A DNA stretch of 64,000 nucleotides from Callaeas wilsoni (lineage: Eukaryota; Chordata; Aves; Passeriformes; Callaeidae): the NCBI GenBank assembly GCA_013398955.1, contig VWPU01023651.1, positions 372,001-436,000 on the forward strand. Direction: 5' to 3'. Position 1 is the first letter of the stretch. Each line of letters begins with the position of its first letter. The notes beneath the pieces were generated by a model, which was given only the letters and a program-made list of their open reading frames with translations, was not told the origin of the DNA and did no database searches. Below are positions 26,253 through 39,470 of the stretch, piece by piece. Position numbers and translations under genes: made by a program.

Positions 26253-29200
26253 CAGGAATGATGTGATTCTAAGGGTGAATGTTGCATACTGAATTGGCAG
26301 TGCCACCCACCATAAGGACTGAGTTCTCTCCAGAGTCAGATCACATCTCCCCAGGTGTCCCAAGGCTGACACCAGGGTTGGGGGACTGCTGCCACGAAGG
26401 CAAATTTCCCAGTGAAGCATCCTAATGGCACTGAAATAGAGGCACATCTCAGATTAGGTGCTTGACCTTCTAGGCTATTTATATTTTGAGTTTTGAGGAG
26501 AGTTTCTTCCCTCTTTACCTTGAAATGACTTAAATTCAATGCTGAGTTCCTCTGCTTGCTTTATTTGAGGCCAGGGGGGAAGGCTTACAACTTCATATCA
26601 AAATGAGCTATCGCTTAAATATGACATCTTCAAGGTCACTTACACATCAATTTCAGAGCAATTTTCCAAACATATCATCAAGATACTGAACCAGAGGCTT
26701 AGTCAAATAAATTCTCTATCTTCTTCCACTTACGAATTAAATGAAATAAGATGTGCCAACATTTTTACCTGACTGGGTTTTATTACCATTTTTGCGTCTT
26801 CCATCACATCCCTCTACTTATTTAAAGAAATATCCATATTCATCTTGCTTTAATATCTTTTGCTTGGTGAAAAAATAAAAAAATCTTATATGGATATTAA
26901 AAAATTACAGAATGGACAACTCTGGAAAAACAAACTGCCTTCAAAAGCACAAATACAGGAAAGAAATCTCTCATTTATGAATAATCTCTGTCAAAGCTTA
27001 ACACACTTCATCACTGCCAGACAATGCAATAAAACCCAGCAGTAAAACCAGGCTGAGAGGAGTCATGAAGCCCCACTGAAGACTAAACTGCTCCTGTGTT
27101 CCGTTCCCTATTTGCTAAAAGTGCTTGAGAACAATGGGGCAAACTGTGATGCTGCTGTGACAAATGGGATGTGTTGCCACCCCACATGGCTTGAGCCATA
27201 TTGTTCAACTTTCAGGAAAATGGGCTGCCACTGGCATCCTTTTAGTGGTGGTACATCCACCTTTCTCTTTGGTCTCAGAGGCACAGAAAAATACGATGCC
27301 TATCTACTGAGTGAACTTTGTGCTACTCCCTGGATATGCACAGGCTCAACTTTTCAGCCCAAGGGGCAAGAAAAACAAACGAAAAGTGCAATTTTGTGAC
27401 TGTGGCAGGTGTCACGTAAAATTCAGATACCTCAAACTTTCAGAAAATCATGCAGGAAGATCTACTGTGGGAATATACTCTTAATGTAACTCAGAAGAAC
27501 AACAGTTGATGGTATAACTTCACTCTACTGACTATGCCTTTTTGTTTTTTTTAAAGCAGTTGTGGGTACTGCACTTCTAGCCACACATGAATTACAAACT
27601 GGTAACTCTCTTCATCATTATAGCCTCTCTGTATGCATTTTTTCCCCCTGGATTTGTTTGTCCCTACAGCAAATGACAAGTTCTGCCTTATTTTGTGAGT
27701 GCTTCTGGGATTTCAAAACCCTTGCATGCCTTGTGCCCACCACCACAGCCTTCCCAACCAAACCAAATGTGGGGATGGTACCAGCAGAAATCCTCAAGCT
27801 GCTAGCACCAAGGATGAAAGCTGTTAATTCTCAATAATAATCTGTTTGAATGGAGGCATTTTTTTTCTCAAAGGGTCTAGCTAATGCCCAGAGTAACCCA
27901 GATTTTTCACACATCCTTTTTAGTAGATTAATAAAGAGATCAAAGTCCGACCCATGTGTCCTCTGCCTGGAGGACTGGGAAGCTATTTTAAAAAGAAGGG
28001 TTTGCTCCTGGTTATTTTAGAAATAAGATCATAAGTGCAGCAAAGCTGAAGCAGAAAGAAAAGATGGAGAAAAAAGGCAAAGGATGCTTAAAAGTATTCT
28101 GATAAAAGTCCTGGCAAGGGACTCTGTGCGGGGTCCCCTTCCTTTACACAAAGATCTGCATCTTTTGTACTCCCTACAGTACAAGACATTGCTTTGGGAG
28201 CCCTTCTGCAAAATCTGTGCCAATCTGCTTCAGGTGTTTTGTACCAGTGGTGAGGGAGGTGGAGGGAAGCAGAGGCCGCTCTGCAGGGGAGCCTGGTTCC
28301 TGGGGAAGGCTGCCCTGGAGAGCAAGTGATCCTGCATACTGAGCAGTGCTGGCCCAGGATGGTTGGCCAGAGCAGACAAGGAAGTACTGGGAATATTCCA
28401 GCTAGGAAATGTCTTTCCCTTTTCAGTTAAATACATTATACTGAAAACAGAGTATGTATATTTTACTGGAAGAAGAGTCATCTTCCCACTCACTCCCTCG
28501 ATTTGTTCTTCTTGTTTGTTTCTTTTGGCCCACAGCAAATGAACTACCCTATGAAAAAAGTAGTAACATTACACTGGAATCTGCCTTTATGTCTCTATCC
28601 AAACATTAACCCAGAGCAGCAGTCAAAAAGGAAAGAGTACCTCTGAAATGGATTAATAGCCACGCTGCCCCTGAACATGAACACTGCAGGAAAGAGGAGT
28701 GTGATGCACAAAGCCAGCACAGGAGCATCATTTCACCTGCCCATGTTTCCTCTTCTCAGACATGCCATGCATGACTCTGGAGTCTGTTTTACAAAACATG
28801 TCGAAAAATTGGAGAAGATGAACAAAAAAGGCTCCAAAAACAGTCTGAGAAGCAGAGACAATGATTTACGGTAAGGGAGTTTAAGATTTCAATCTGCTAA
28901 GCTTATTAAAAAGAAGATGAAGAGGCGACTTGATTAGAAAAATCCATGTAAGGTTTATGGGGAAATATTACTGGGAAGCAAAGGGCTCTTTAATCTAACA
29001 AAATAAGGTGGAGCAACATCTAATGATTGGAAACTGAAGCCAGGAAAAATAAAATTAGCAATCAGCTTGATACCCTTTATTTATTTTTTTTTTTTAAAAG
29101 CAGATGATTAATTCCTGGAATAATCTCAGACATCTGCAAATGAGAGCTACAAACTGTTGAGGGAGAAACATTTCACGGCAGATGTATGCTATGCTTTAGT

Positions 29201-32200
29201 TAGAGAAGGATCATTTAGTAAAGACGTATAAAAGTGATATATAATAGAGATATAAAAGGGATGAGATCAAATTATGTCTTTTTTTCTGGTTTTAAGCACT
29301 ACAGATCTGTGAACACTGTCCAGCTGTTTTCTCCAAGGAGCTTGGCAAAGAGAAGGTTCACTGGGTGATGCTGGGCTGCTGCAGTGCTCCCAACATGCCC
29401 AGCTCCACTCTCATGGTCATTTTATGTTGTCCCAACAGCTTCATTGCCAACCTCACAGTGGGGAGAAAACACATCTAATGGAAAGAAGAAGCTCCCAGTA
29501 TCTTCTTGCTTCACCTATGAGGGCATGCAAGAAACTGAAGAGCCTGTTCAAGAGATGTGCATTATAAGCACCACAAGTGCTGGATGTGACCACCAGTGAG
29601 CCTGGAGCAATGCCCACTCCTCTTGTCCGGGCAGAGCACCGGGTGGGAGGCACTGCAGCGGTGGCAGACAGTGAACAGCCTGGTCTCAGACTAGAAGATG
29701 CTCTCAGACAGCCAACTTTGTGGCTTTGTAAGAACAATCAATTGTCCCTTTTTTTCTCTGAGTGAATTTTCCAGTAAGGGCAGTATATACTTCATCAATA
29801 TTGTAGCAGAACATTCCTGTTTTTAAAAGATGACACTTTGTGTTTCACTGTGAAGTGCAGACTGGATGCACAGATACCTAAGTTTTATGTAGACCCATTT
29901 GCAGGACTTTCCTCAGGTCTGTAAGAGCAAAGTTTTTCCTCTGTATCACACTGGTTTTGTGTACCAGGGGCCAAGGTACTCCACAGTAAGCATGTCAGAA
30001 AAAAGGTGACTTATTTTGGATCAGTACTACTGCTTTAAATTGCCTGGAAGCAAACCACTTCATTTTTTCTTAAGTATGCTTTTAGGTGTACTCTATCCTC
30101 CCTTCTCTAGAGAGGCTGAGGAAGAGACTCACCACCTTTCATCCTTCTTATCCAGAGGGTGTAAAAACACCTCAAGCTGCTGCTTCTGCCCTGGGCAGAA
30201 GTTTCAGTGACTGCAGCAGAAAAAAATTCTAAGAGGGTTGCCTGGAGGCCAAAGTGTTGTTCAGATCACCTGCCGACATTGAGGAGACTAGGAACATTTC
30301 TTGTGTTTGCTTCAGAAAGGACAGGAGTTCTGTTTCCCTTGTTAAACGTACACAAGACTGTCTCTGGTAGCACTTCTAAGAACAAGAATGGTTCTAATAC
30401 CCCAGACCTATTTCACTAATGGGAATTAACCTCCACAAAGCAGCCCCCTTGAGACACCTTTTGCATAGATGCCGAATCTCTGCAAGGAAACCACACTGGC
30501 ATCATGTTTTTACTCACACTGTCATTCTGCATTTAACCAAGCAGAGCCACAACACCCTGTGGATGGCTGGTAACTGAGAGATGAAAAGCTGATAGCCACC
30601 AATTCATGCCAAAACCCACCTTCCTTAGAAGTTTTGGTTTTGGGTTTTTTTTAGAGGTCTTATTTTGTGTGAAGATGGCACGATGTTCCCTCAACTCTCT
30701 TGAAGCTCCTTTTCTGACTTCCCAACAACTACCCCACCAGCATACACCATTCACCAAAAACTCTCATCAGTCTTCAAAGACTTCTTGCAATTAAGCTGAC
30801 TCTCCTTAGTATGGAACGAATATCCACAAAAATTGCCAAGTGCAACTCTACATGCTTCTAAGCATCTTTCTAATAGTAAAGTCTTAGAGACAACTACAAG
30901 TTTTGCATGGAAGGCGTCTCACCTACAGCCCTATCTGTGATTGAAAAAAGTGAAATAACTAGGATTCATTTCCATGTTGGATTTTTTCCAAATCCCCTTG
31001 AGCAACCTCGCAGTACCTCCACAGGAAAAACTGCACATGATCATTGAGACAGTCAGAAGTTTAATTTTCTACCTTTCATACAGGAAATGGAGCTGGGGTT
31101 ATAACATCAAACCTAGCACAGACTCCGCACAATCAGACCATAATTACACTTCTGTTTCACTCTCCATACTCAGTGTGATAATAAATCCAAGGTTCAAAGA
31201 GTATATGGGGATATGCTGAAGCATACTGGTGGAAAGAACCAGTTTTTCAATCTTGGGGAAGCACTAGTCTTACATTTATCTTCAAAAATCTTCCACAGGT
31301 AGGATATTCTTCTTCAGACAAGGGAACAGAAGGGAGAAGAAAGCTGAGATACGCAAGGGACTGTGGCAAATGAGAGCAGTACAATAAAAGCCTTGACTCA
31401 GACAACTCTATCGTGATCACTGGGAACAGTGCCAGTGACTCTGTGGGTGCTTCCTTTTGGCTGGGAAGAGAGAGAGGCAAATAAATGTGCTCTGGCTGCT
31501 GTACTCCAAAGTATAACCTTTCATGCAAGACATAAAGGTCAGCCCTTATCCCACTAGAATCTTCCAAAGTCATGGCACTTTCTACCAGCTTTACCTGTTC
31601 ACAGTTCCAGGAGATGTTATGGCTCTACTCACGTCACTGGGAAGCAAAGTGGGCAGCCTGGCACTAAAGGGGTGCTGAGACTTCAGCACTCACCCAGATA
31701 TTCCCTTGCTATTCAGGGCAAGGCTCCGACGCAATCTGTAGGAGTAAGTACTGCCTTCCCCAGCTGGTGTATATGTACATGCACATAAACTGCAGCAGCT
31801 CAATTTTAAAGTATTTTATGATGAGGCGAACTAAGCTCCCTAAAGAGGCAGGGAAAGTGAGCATCCTGATAAAGTAAATAATGAAATGTTGCAGTACCAA
31901 TATACGCTGTGCGATCCCTTGGGGAAAACCACAACCATGAGCCCTAATGAAATAAGACATAAAAAATACGGGCTTTGCTGTGGACACAACACTTATGTGC
32001 TCACTATGCACCACAGCGACATCTATCACTTTATCACACTTAATCATCATGATGAAATGTTGTATATACATACAGACAGGTATGATACGTATAAAACCAC
32101 ATGTACATACACACTCACAGACACATATAGTGCAAAAGAAAGAGGGGAAAAGGAAAGGTGATTTATTTTATTTTCTTTAAATGGCCAGACATAAATGCAT

Positions 32201-34128
32201 AGTATGCTTTCTCTGCATGGATTGCCTTGCAAATCTATCACTGTATGCAGTTAAATCTATCATTGTAAGCTTTCATAAACAGTTAGCATTTGAATCTGCA
32301 TTTGTGAATATTTCGGCTTTTAAAAATATACTTGTATTTTATGGTTTAAGTCCTTCAACACTCAGTAATACCAGTGTGGGCTTTGCCTAGGGCTAATTGA
32401 TAGGCTGCACTTAAGAAAAGTCTATTTGTCTATTTATACACAAGTTTGAAATGGAGATTATATTTTCACTGTTTGAAATGCATCAGTTTGAGCAAATCAT
32501 AAAATGGAATGTAATTATTTATTTATAATGCAACTTTGCTGACTGTGAAAGCAATAAACCCTATCAAACAAAACCCAGGAAATTATCCCTGATCCAAGAG
32601 CGGAAGCATGGCTGCCTCTAATTGAGTTTCCTTTGCTCTTATCTTCTCAAGATCCCTTAGATTGTTTTCCAATTTTCATTTCCATTTCTTCCATTAAATG
32701 CTTCTAACCCATGACCTCCATTTACTGCCATCCATTTATCTTCCATTCTTAATTGAGATGCAACATGTCCACTTGTCCAGCACTGAGCACTAAAACTCTG
32801 ACAGCACACTTGATAGGTACTGGCTTCTTCAGGAAAGCTTACTTGGGCAAGTGCAGTTCAAAACTTGATTCTTGAACAGGTAAGTCTGTTCCTTTAAACT
32901 TGAGTTTACCTTATAAACATACTGTGGTGAGGACCAAAATCCCAGTAACAAATAATATTCTCTTTGGTTTTATTTGCTTTTACGCTACAGGATGGAATTA
33001 TATTTGTCTTGACCCTGAGAGGGCACAGGGTGACAGGGCCAGTGGGAAGAAAACATATAAGGCAGCTTTCAGCAGTCAATAATTTTTTATTTTCAAACAG
33101 TTTTAAATGTGATGGTTTGCAATCAAACTCTCTCCCTCAAGACCCAGTGTACAGGAATTTTTGAAGGATAGCATTCTTTAGAAAATAGTTAGACTTTATA
33201 CAACATCACTTCAGGAGCTCTTGACAAACATTAATAAACTACCAGCAGCCAAGTGCTTCTGCACCTATTTAACAGAGAGGCAAGCCCAGCATCAGTCAGA
33301 AATACAACAGAAGCAAAAGAGTAAAGCTCCAGCTACCAAGCAGTCATCATAATCTCACAGAACACTGCTAAGCTAAAGCAGGAGAGAACCAAACAGCCAT
33401 ATCTTAGCCTCTTGGAGCAGTAAAGTAAAATTAATACAGCACCCCAGGCTACTATTAAATTGTAAAATGTAAGAAAACATACTGTGGTCAGGCATTCAAC
33501 CTCTCAAAACAAATAGATGAATCACTTCGTACTTATTCTAAACGATTAAATGTTTGCACCAGTGATACTAAGTAAAACACAAATTTGCTGGGATCCTTAA
33601 GGCAAACAAGAGGAAAATTTGTCATTCAAAACCATCATACCAGGGACTAGGCTGGAAAGCTCCATAGCCAAAATGCCTGAGTGAAGCACACTCCTACTTC
33701 ATAGTCCAGAGGTGCAAACTGCAAATGGTGCTGACATACCCAGATGTCTTCAATTCCAGGTCAAGGCTTGGTACAGACAGGCCGATGGTGGTGCCCGTCA
33801 GGCCAGCAGCAGGCTAACTGCACAGCACCAGGCTGGCTGTGCCCGGAGGCTGCCCAGCGGCAGCACAGCCATGCTGCTGCGTGAGTGAGGGCCAGGCATC
33901 TCCCCAGACACTCCCAGGGTCAGTCCAAAGTTGAAAAAGGCAACTAATGAGGTTGCAGCATTTCAAGGAACGTCCAGAGGCAGTCGGGGGCAAGAAAAAT
34001 GGGCTGCTCTGTCTTACTTTTTGAAAGAAGGTGACAGGCAAATCTGCTCATCTCTGTTTTGCAGCAGAGTCTCCCCAGAACTGAGGAGTATTTTGCTACG
34101 TACAGGTGCCATTTACACACAGAACAAC
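26253..34128. other. Unique intronic sequence, nothing recognised
   Basis: Nearly 7.9 kb with no recognisable transposon. The stretch 32160-32760 is AT-rich then pyrimidine-rich (repeated CCATTT wording). 33780-33910 is GC-rich with several CAGC repeats. Frames are short and featureless. Confidence 0.5.
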
Positions 34129-34217
34129 AATCAGGTATCTATATGGCTCCCAGCTGAGCAGAATATTAAACTTTATATTACAGCCATTTATAAGCTACAC
34201 AGTATGCAGGAATTACT
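34129..34217 (+). repeat. Diverged direct repeat, copy A (unassigned family)
   Basis: This segment aligns over about 90 bp with 35297-35387. Shared blocks in order are AATCAGG, ATGG, CCAGC, AATATTAA, TTACAGCCATT, ATAA and AATTACT, with roughly 70-75% identity by eye and only small indels. Flanks outside the blocks do not match. I do not recognise the family. Confidence 0.6.
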
Positions 34218-35296
34218 CCTGCTGTCTCCTTGTATCTGGATGTCTGATGGCCACAATGAATCTCACCTCAAGGCTATGTCACCCACTGCCTGTATGCCCA
34301 AAGTGACTCTCAAAAGCTTATGTCTAAATAGCTGCGGTTGCAGGAATGAGTTGGCTGAAAGGATCTCTGTTAACTGGAACTGTGACCATGCCACTGAAAG
34401 GCAGCACAGACTTTCCTTTAATCTCAATTTGTAATGCCAAGTAGAACTGTGCTATCAAGATTTCTGATCCCAAACGTTGCCAGAGGAGCTCCTGGGAAGA
34501 CACAAAAGCATTATTCTGGCTGGTCAGCAAGTTTTAAGCAATGCACTTGGGCACGCAAACCAAGGTCTGAAGGAATGGTCCTTGCAAGGGACTTGAAGGC
34601 ACAACCTGGAAGTAAAGCAGAGGCTGAGAATGAGGAGAGACTGTGGATGTTTGCTGCAGAAGGCACCACTCTGAGGACAAAACGAGAGGGGAAGGAGCAA
34701 TGGTATTGCAACGACATTGGCATTCCCAGCATGAGCATGCCTCTACTCACTCACTACCAAGCAAGCATCTGGTGCCACCTAATTAAAACACCAGTTCCAG
34801 GATGTGACATCCAGCATCATGAATCAAATGAAACATCTGCTAATTCTTACAACAGCCAGACAAAACAAGCCTAAAAAAGGCAAAACAAACACGCACACAC
34901 ATTACTAACTTTGGCACTGACATCCTGACTGAACATAAGAACCGTATAAAATTCCCACATTATTAACCAGTGCATCTTCAGTTTAACTGATTGTGCAAAT
35001 TTACTACAGCACATGTTCAGCTGCTCAATGGGCAAAACTGGATCAAGTTTTACAAAAGGGGGCGAACGCCTCACCGCACAGCATTGCTCTGCAGAGGGGA
35101 AGCCTCCCTCGAGCTCGCGCAGTCTAATGGTGCAGGCTATTAACTCAGGTGATTAAAGGACTGGGGACTGCAGAAATCTCAATACATGCATGGTCTATTA
35201 TAGCACAATGCAGGGAGTGTTTTCCCCAGTGACAAACAGATGCTTTGTTTTTATTTCTGCTATAAATAATTCCGGGGGTTTTTAATAGGTATACAT

Positions 35297-35387
35297 AATC
35301 AGGCATTTACATGGTTTCCAGCAGAGAAGCAATATTAAGCTACTACGTTACAGCCATTCATAAACTGGATACAATGCCGAAATTACT
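35297..35387 (+). repeat. Diverged direct repeat, copy B (unassigned family)
   Basis: Partner of 34129-34217, in the same orientation, 1.17 kb to the right. It starts AATCAGGCATTTACATGG and contains AGCAATATTAAGCTAC and GTTACAGCCATTCATAAAC. Either an old local duplication or two copies of an ancient interspersed element. Confidence 0.6.
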
Positions 35388-36299
35388 TTTTATTGTCATT
35401 ATTATCCAACAATCTCTACAATATGTGTTGTTACCGCAGCAGTAAAATGATTAGATTCTGAGAATTGCTGGAGGTCTGTAAGTAACACCATGGAGGTGAA
35501 CCCTTAGCAAAATCAAGTATTTAAGAAGAACTTCAGATGGTCTCATTTTCTGAACACTGTGGCCTCCTGAAAACAAATCAGGGACACAGTTCATGGACTC
35601 AGTTCTGTCATCTTTCATGTCATTTTTTACACCAGCAACATTTCACGTACACGGTTTAACCCTACCAGCGAATGTAAATTACACGTGTGTGATGACATTT
35701 CTTGAAGCGCCTCACCTCAATACTGTAATAAATCTCATTAGCAATTTTGTTTATCCTTGCCTTCCCTCTTGCACAAACTTGTCCATCTTGACTGGAACTT
35801 ACCTTTTTTCCTAATTCTCTACTGTAAGACTTTGCAAGCAGTCTGTGTTTAACCTGAATGAACCCTCTAGAATATAACCTCACCTCTGTGCCCTCTTACT
35901 GATTTTCAAGCAGCATTTTGTATGACTAAAGTAATCAGAAGCCACGTGAAAGGACAAAAGACATTCTACATCGACTCCAGAGAACATTGGGCCAACCTGG
36001 CATTAAGGGTGGAAATACACAAAGGGATCTGGAAGTGCTGCAGAAGGAAAATCCTACAGTTACCCTTAATGACCTATTTATTCTCAGGCAAAGAGAAAGA
36101 GTTGGGCTTTGCTTCCTCCCCCACACCCCATGATGAAAGAAATAGGAATTTCATGAAGGGATAATACACAAGCTGATTGCAGCAACTTGCAAATGAACTA
36201 GCAGGGGGTGTCTGGGAATAGACACCAATTTTCATTCCAACCAGAATGGAAATTTTTATGTTAAAGGGTATTACTTCTGATCAGCCAGCATAGAAGAGG

Positions 36300-36960
36300 A
36301 AGCTGGTGCAATACAAAAGGTGAAATTTCTAAGTGATACGGACTAGGAAGAGAGAAGGAAAGAAACTGAGGCTGCAGCCTTGCTAAATGCTAAGATGAGG
36401 GGGATATGGAGAAGATGCAGCTGCCAAGGCAGTCGCTGAACAACACACTTCAGAGATAAGAGACACCAGCCATTCCTCGAAGTAACTGTAGCTGCCAAGA
36501 GCTATTGAGAAAAGACTGAACTGAAGGGGATAGAGGGGTCAACTGCAGTGAATATGAAAACAAGTCAAGGCCAAGGACAGGCATGACGCTTTGGGATTTG
36601 GCCAGGAGGTGATAATTTGTGGGTTTAGTCAACTGCAATCTCAGTGGAGTAGAGAGGGCAAAAACTCTGAAAAAGAGAGTTGGCAGTGGGAAGATGAAGG
36701 CAGCCAGAATACAGAGGAGGAATAAGGAGCTTGGGTAGGAGAGAAAAGGCAAAGGGGCGCCTGGCAGCAGCAGATATGCTTGGAGAATTGTGGGGTTTTC
36801 CCTGTGCAGGGACACAAAGGCGGAACTGAAAGTTGAAGGGATGCCAAGAAAGAAAACAGGGTTAAGTGAGGTAGCACGAAGAACAGTGAATAAAGGTTAC
36901 TAGGGACTGAAGGAGGAGCAAGTCAAGAGCAGGAAGAATGAGGTTTGTCCATCGTGGGTC
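36300..36960 (+). other. Purine-rich (plus-strand) block
   Basis: The plus strand is dominated by A and G with wording such as GAGGGGGATATGGAGAAG, GGGAAGATGAAGG and ACTGAAGGAGGAGCAAG. There is no ORF of note on the plus strand; the minus strand gives only low-complexity S/L/P-rich frames. It may be an old repeat I do not recognise, or sequence with strand-biased substitution. It is the pyrimidine strand that is sense for FAT. Confidence 0.5.
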
Positions 36961-38499
36961 TCACATGAAAGAGACAAAAAAAAAAATTTCTATCCCAAAG
37001 CACCAGCGGTCGCTGCTCCTTGGCCATGAGGAAGAGCTGTGCCCTCCCACTGCATCCTCCCCAGCTGGTCCTCTGAGGCTTGTGTGTGCCTGTAGTATGG
37101 GAAAAGGGGTACCAGAATCTCTCAGAGAGAAACAGCATCCTTTCACCTGTCCTGTTTTAAAATATAAACTAGATTTATATAGCATCTGGGTTAAACAAGG
37201 TGCAGTATATTCTTATCTACCTATCCCTTCTAGTTTAAGCTCTGTCAGGCTATAAGAAGCAATGACTTCGATTCGCTTTCATCTGCACTTACTAGACTCA
37301 CAGAGGCATAACACGTACCAGTCCTGAGAAGTCTATTTACCTCATTTTCCATTAAGACCACAGCAATAACCTCTAAGCAAATGTTGCATGAAATCACAAC
37401 GCCATTGACATCAAAGCTGAATCTCTCATGCCTCTGAAAAAAATCCAGATCTCACCCTCTAGCTTTAAAAGTCTCCTGTAAGGACAGCTATAAAACTTTT
37501 CCACTGGTCATATCATCATATATATGTCAATCAGATCCCTGTTTCCAGTGGATATATTTATTATCAACTTTGGGATACAATTTTTTATGCTATTTACAGA
37601 ATAGAAAAATATGTTCTGACAGTTTATAGGGGAAAAGAGTGTTATGATTAGACAAAGACAACACCATTACAACCACAATTACAAATCTGCACTTACTGAC
37701 CCAGGCAACAAAGAAAGAGTTGGATGGAAATTCCGTGTAATATTTTATATCCGGAACTAATTAAAGATCTCGTTCCCCAAACAGCCAGATAGCAAACATA
37801 AGCAGTGCCTCCAGATGAAGGATTTCTATTTTGATGGTTACTGTAATGAGCACATTCCCAAAGGAAAGAACCAATAAAAAGCATCTCCTAGCTGGAGAAT
37901 GTTGAATGTAAGTTGGACTTTTCTTAATTTTACTGCAATTCCTTATTGCATCATATCAGCCTCCACCAAAGGTCTCAGTTCAATTTTTCTGTAATGAATT
38001 TGGAGACTCAAAAGAAAAATTCCATCCCATCTCAACCAGCTAAATTTCTCTCCTTGTCTTAGAGCTGACAATGATTACGACTAAAACACCATTTTTACAT
38101 CACTCTATGCAGTTTTAATTAAAATTTATTAACTTGAGAGAAACGATCTCCTTATCACCAACAGACATTTAGAACAAAAATGCCTTTTATTGTGTTATTA
38201 AACTGTTTCAGACAGAACCATCACTACAGTACACTGTAGCTCAGCTGCCTAGTGGCAAATCAGACTGTTCTCTTCCCCTGTCTCTGCCTTTCCTTTCACA
38301 TGTGGTGTGCCTCAGACAAAAAAAAAAATCACACTACTGCCTTCTGCAAAATTTTGTACTTACACTGATTAAAAGACCTGTGTACCTTGCCCACTTCTTG
38401 TAATTAAAAAAGGCAAATAGCAGGGGCCAGGCTGTGATGCACCAAGCCCTCGACCATGTGTGCTTTGAAAGGATCTTCGGAGTCACATACAGAAATGAT

Positions 38500-39470
38500 A
38501 GCTGCAGTGAAGATAGTCAGAGGGAGAGCACATAAAAGTAAAAATATTTTTTAAAAAATACTTTTAGAGAAGGAGAATATTTAAAATGCCAGCGAGTCAT
38601 ATGACAGGGAGTTAGGCAATAGGGAATGATGAAGGGAGTTGGAAAAGCAAGCTGTAAACTGGGAGAACACCAGACTCTGAAGTCCAAACAGGAAAAGATG
38701 AACATGTTGGGTAGATTGGCAAGATATTACTTGAGACGAGGGATGAAGGGAAGAGTTATTAGTGACCTGACTAGTACCTTCAGTGACAAGGAAGAGACAG
38801 AAGAAACTAAGAAAATCCCTCACCTATTCGAGAGACTTGAAAGGATGAGCTAGATGTGGGACTACAAATGAAACTCAACCCAGTATAAGAGTGGTGAAGT
38901 AAAGTATGTCACCGGAGCAGGAATCAGACAGAAAAGAGAGACACGATGGGAGAGAAGGAGAAAAAAGTAACAGAGATTTCCCAGGTTAGATGGCAGGAGA
39001 GAGCTGTCGGACCAAAGGCTGGTCAGCCAGAAGAGGCAGGATGTGACACAGATAAAATTACGAATAAAACAGAACCAGCGGTGCTCTCAGCACTGTAACC
39101 CTTAAAGTATGATTTTACATGTGGAGTTCATTCATAATGTCTCTCTTGCACTGGATGGAGAGGAATGGGTACCACAGACAGAGAGAAATAAAACCATCGT
39201 GACCACTTAAATATTTTTTTTTCTTAAGGAGTAAAACTGAAAAAAAAAAGGTAGAATTGGCAGAGAGGCAAGGAGAGAGTTTTTCTCTTTGGGGGAGAGG
39301 AGACAGTAGGTACTGGGTAAAGCACAGATAAGCAAAAAAAAGGAGACACTTCCCAAAAGGGGAAGGCTCACTGGGCTGAAGTGGTTAAGATTATCAAGAA
39401 AAGCAGAGCCAGGAATCAAATTGCTTTGGTGAGAGAGAGAGAACATTCAAGGTGAGAGACAATACACTGG
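38500..39470 (+). other. Second purine-rich (plus-strand) block
   Basis: Nearly 1 kb biased to A/G, e.g. GAAGAGACAGAAGAAAC, GGGAGAGAAGGAGAAAAAAG, AGCCAGAAGAGGCAGG and GAGAGAGAGAGAAC near 39431. Same bias and direction as 36300-36960, separated by about 1.5 kb of ordinary sequence. No coding signal. Confidence 0.5.
38535..38571. repeat. AT-rich imperfect hairpin
   Basis: AAAAGTAAAAATATTTTTTA is followed by AAAAAATACTTTTAG, forming an imperfect inverted repeat centred on TTTTTTAAAAAA. Simple-sequence in nature. Confidence 0.5.

Noticed and set aside
33931..34434. 167-codon plus-strand frame
   Set aside because: No domain, signal peptide or periodicity. It runs through one copy of the noncoding direct repeat pair. 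Consistent with chance.
34434..34874. 146-codon plus-strand frame
   Set aside because: No recognisable family; no splice or promoter context.
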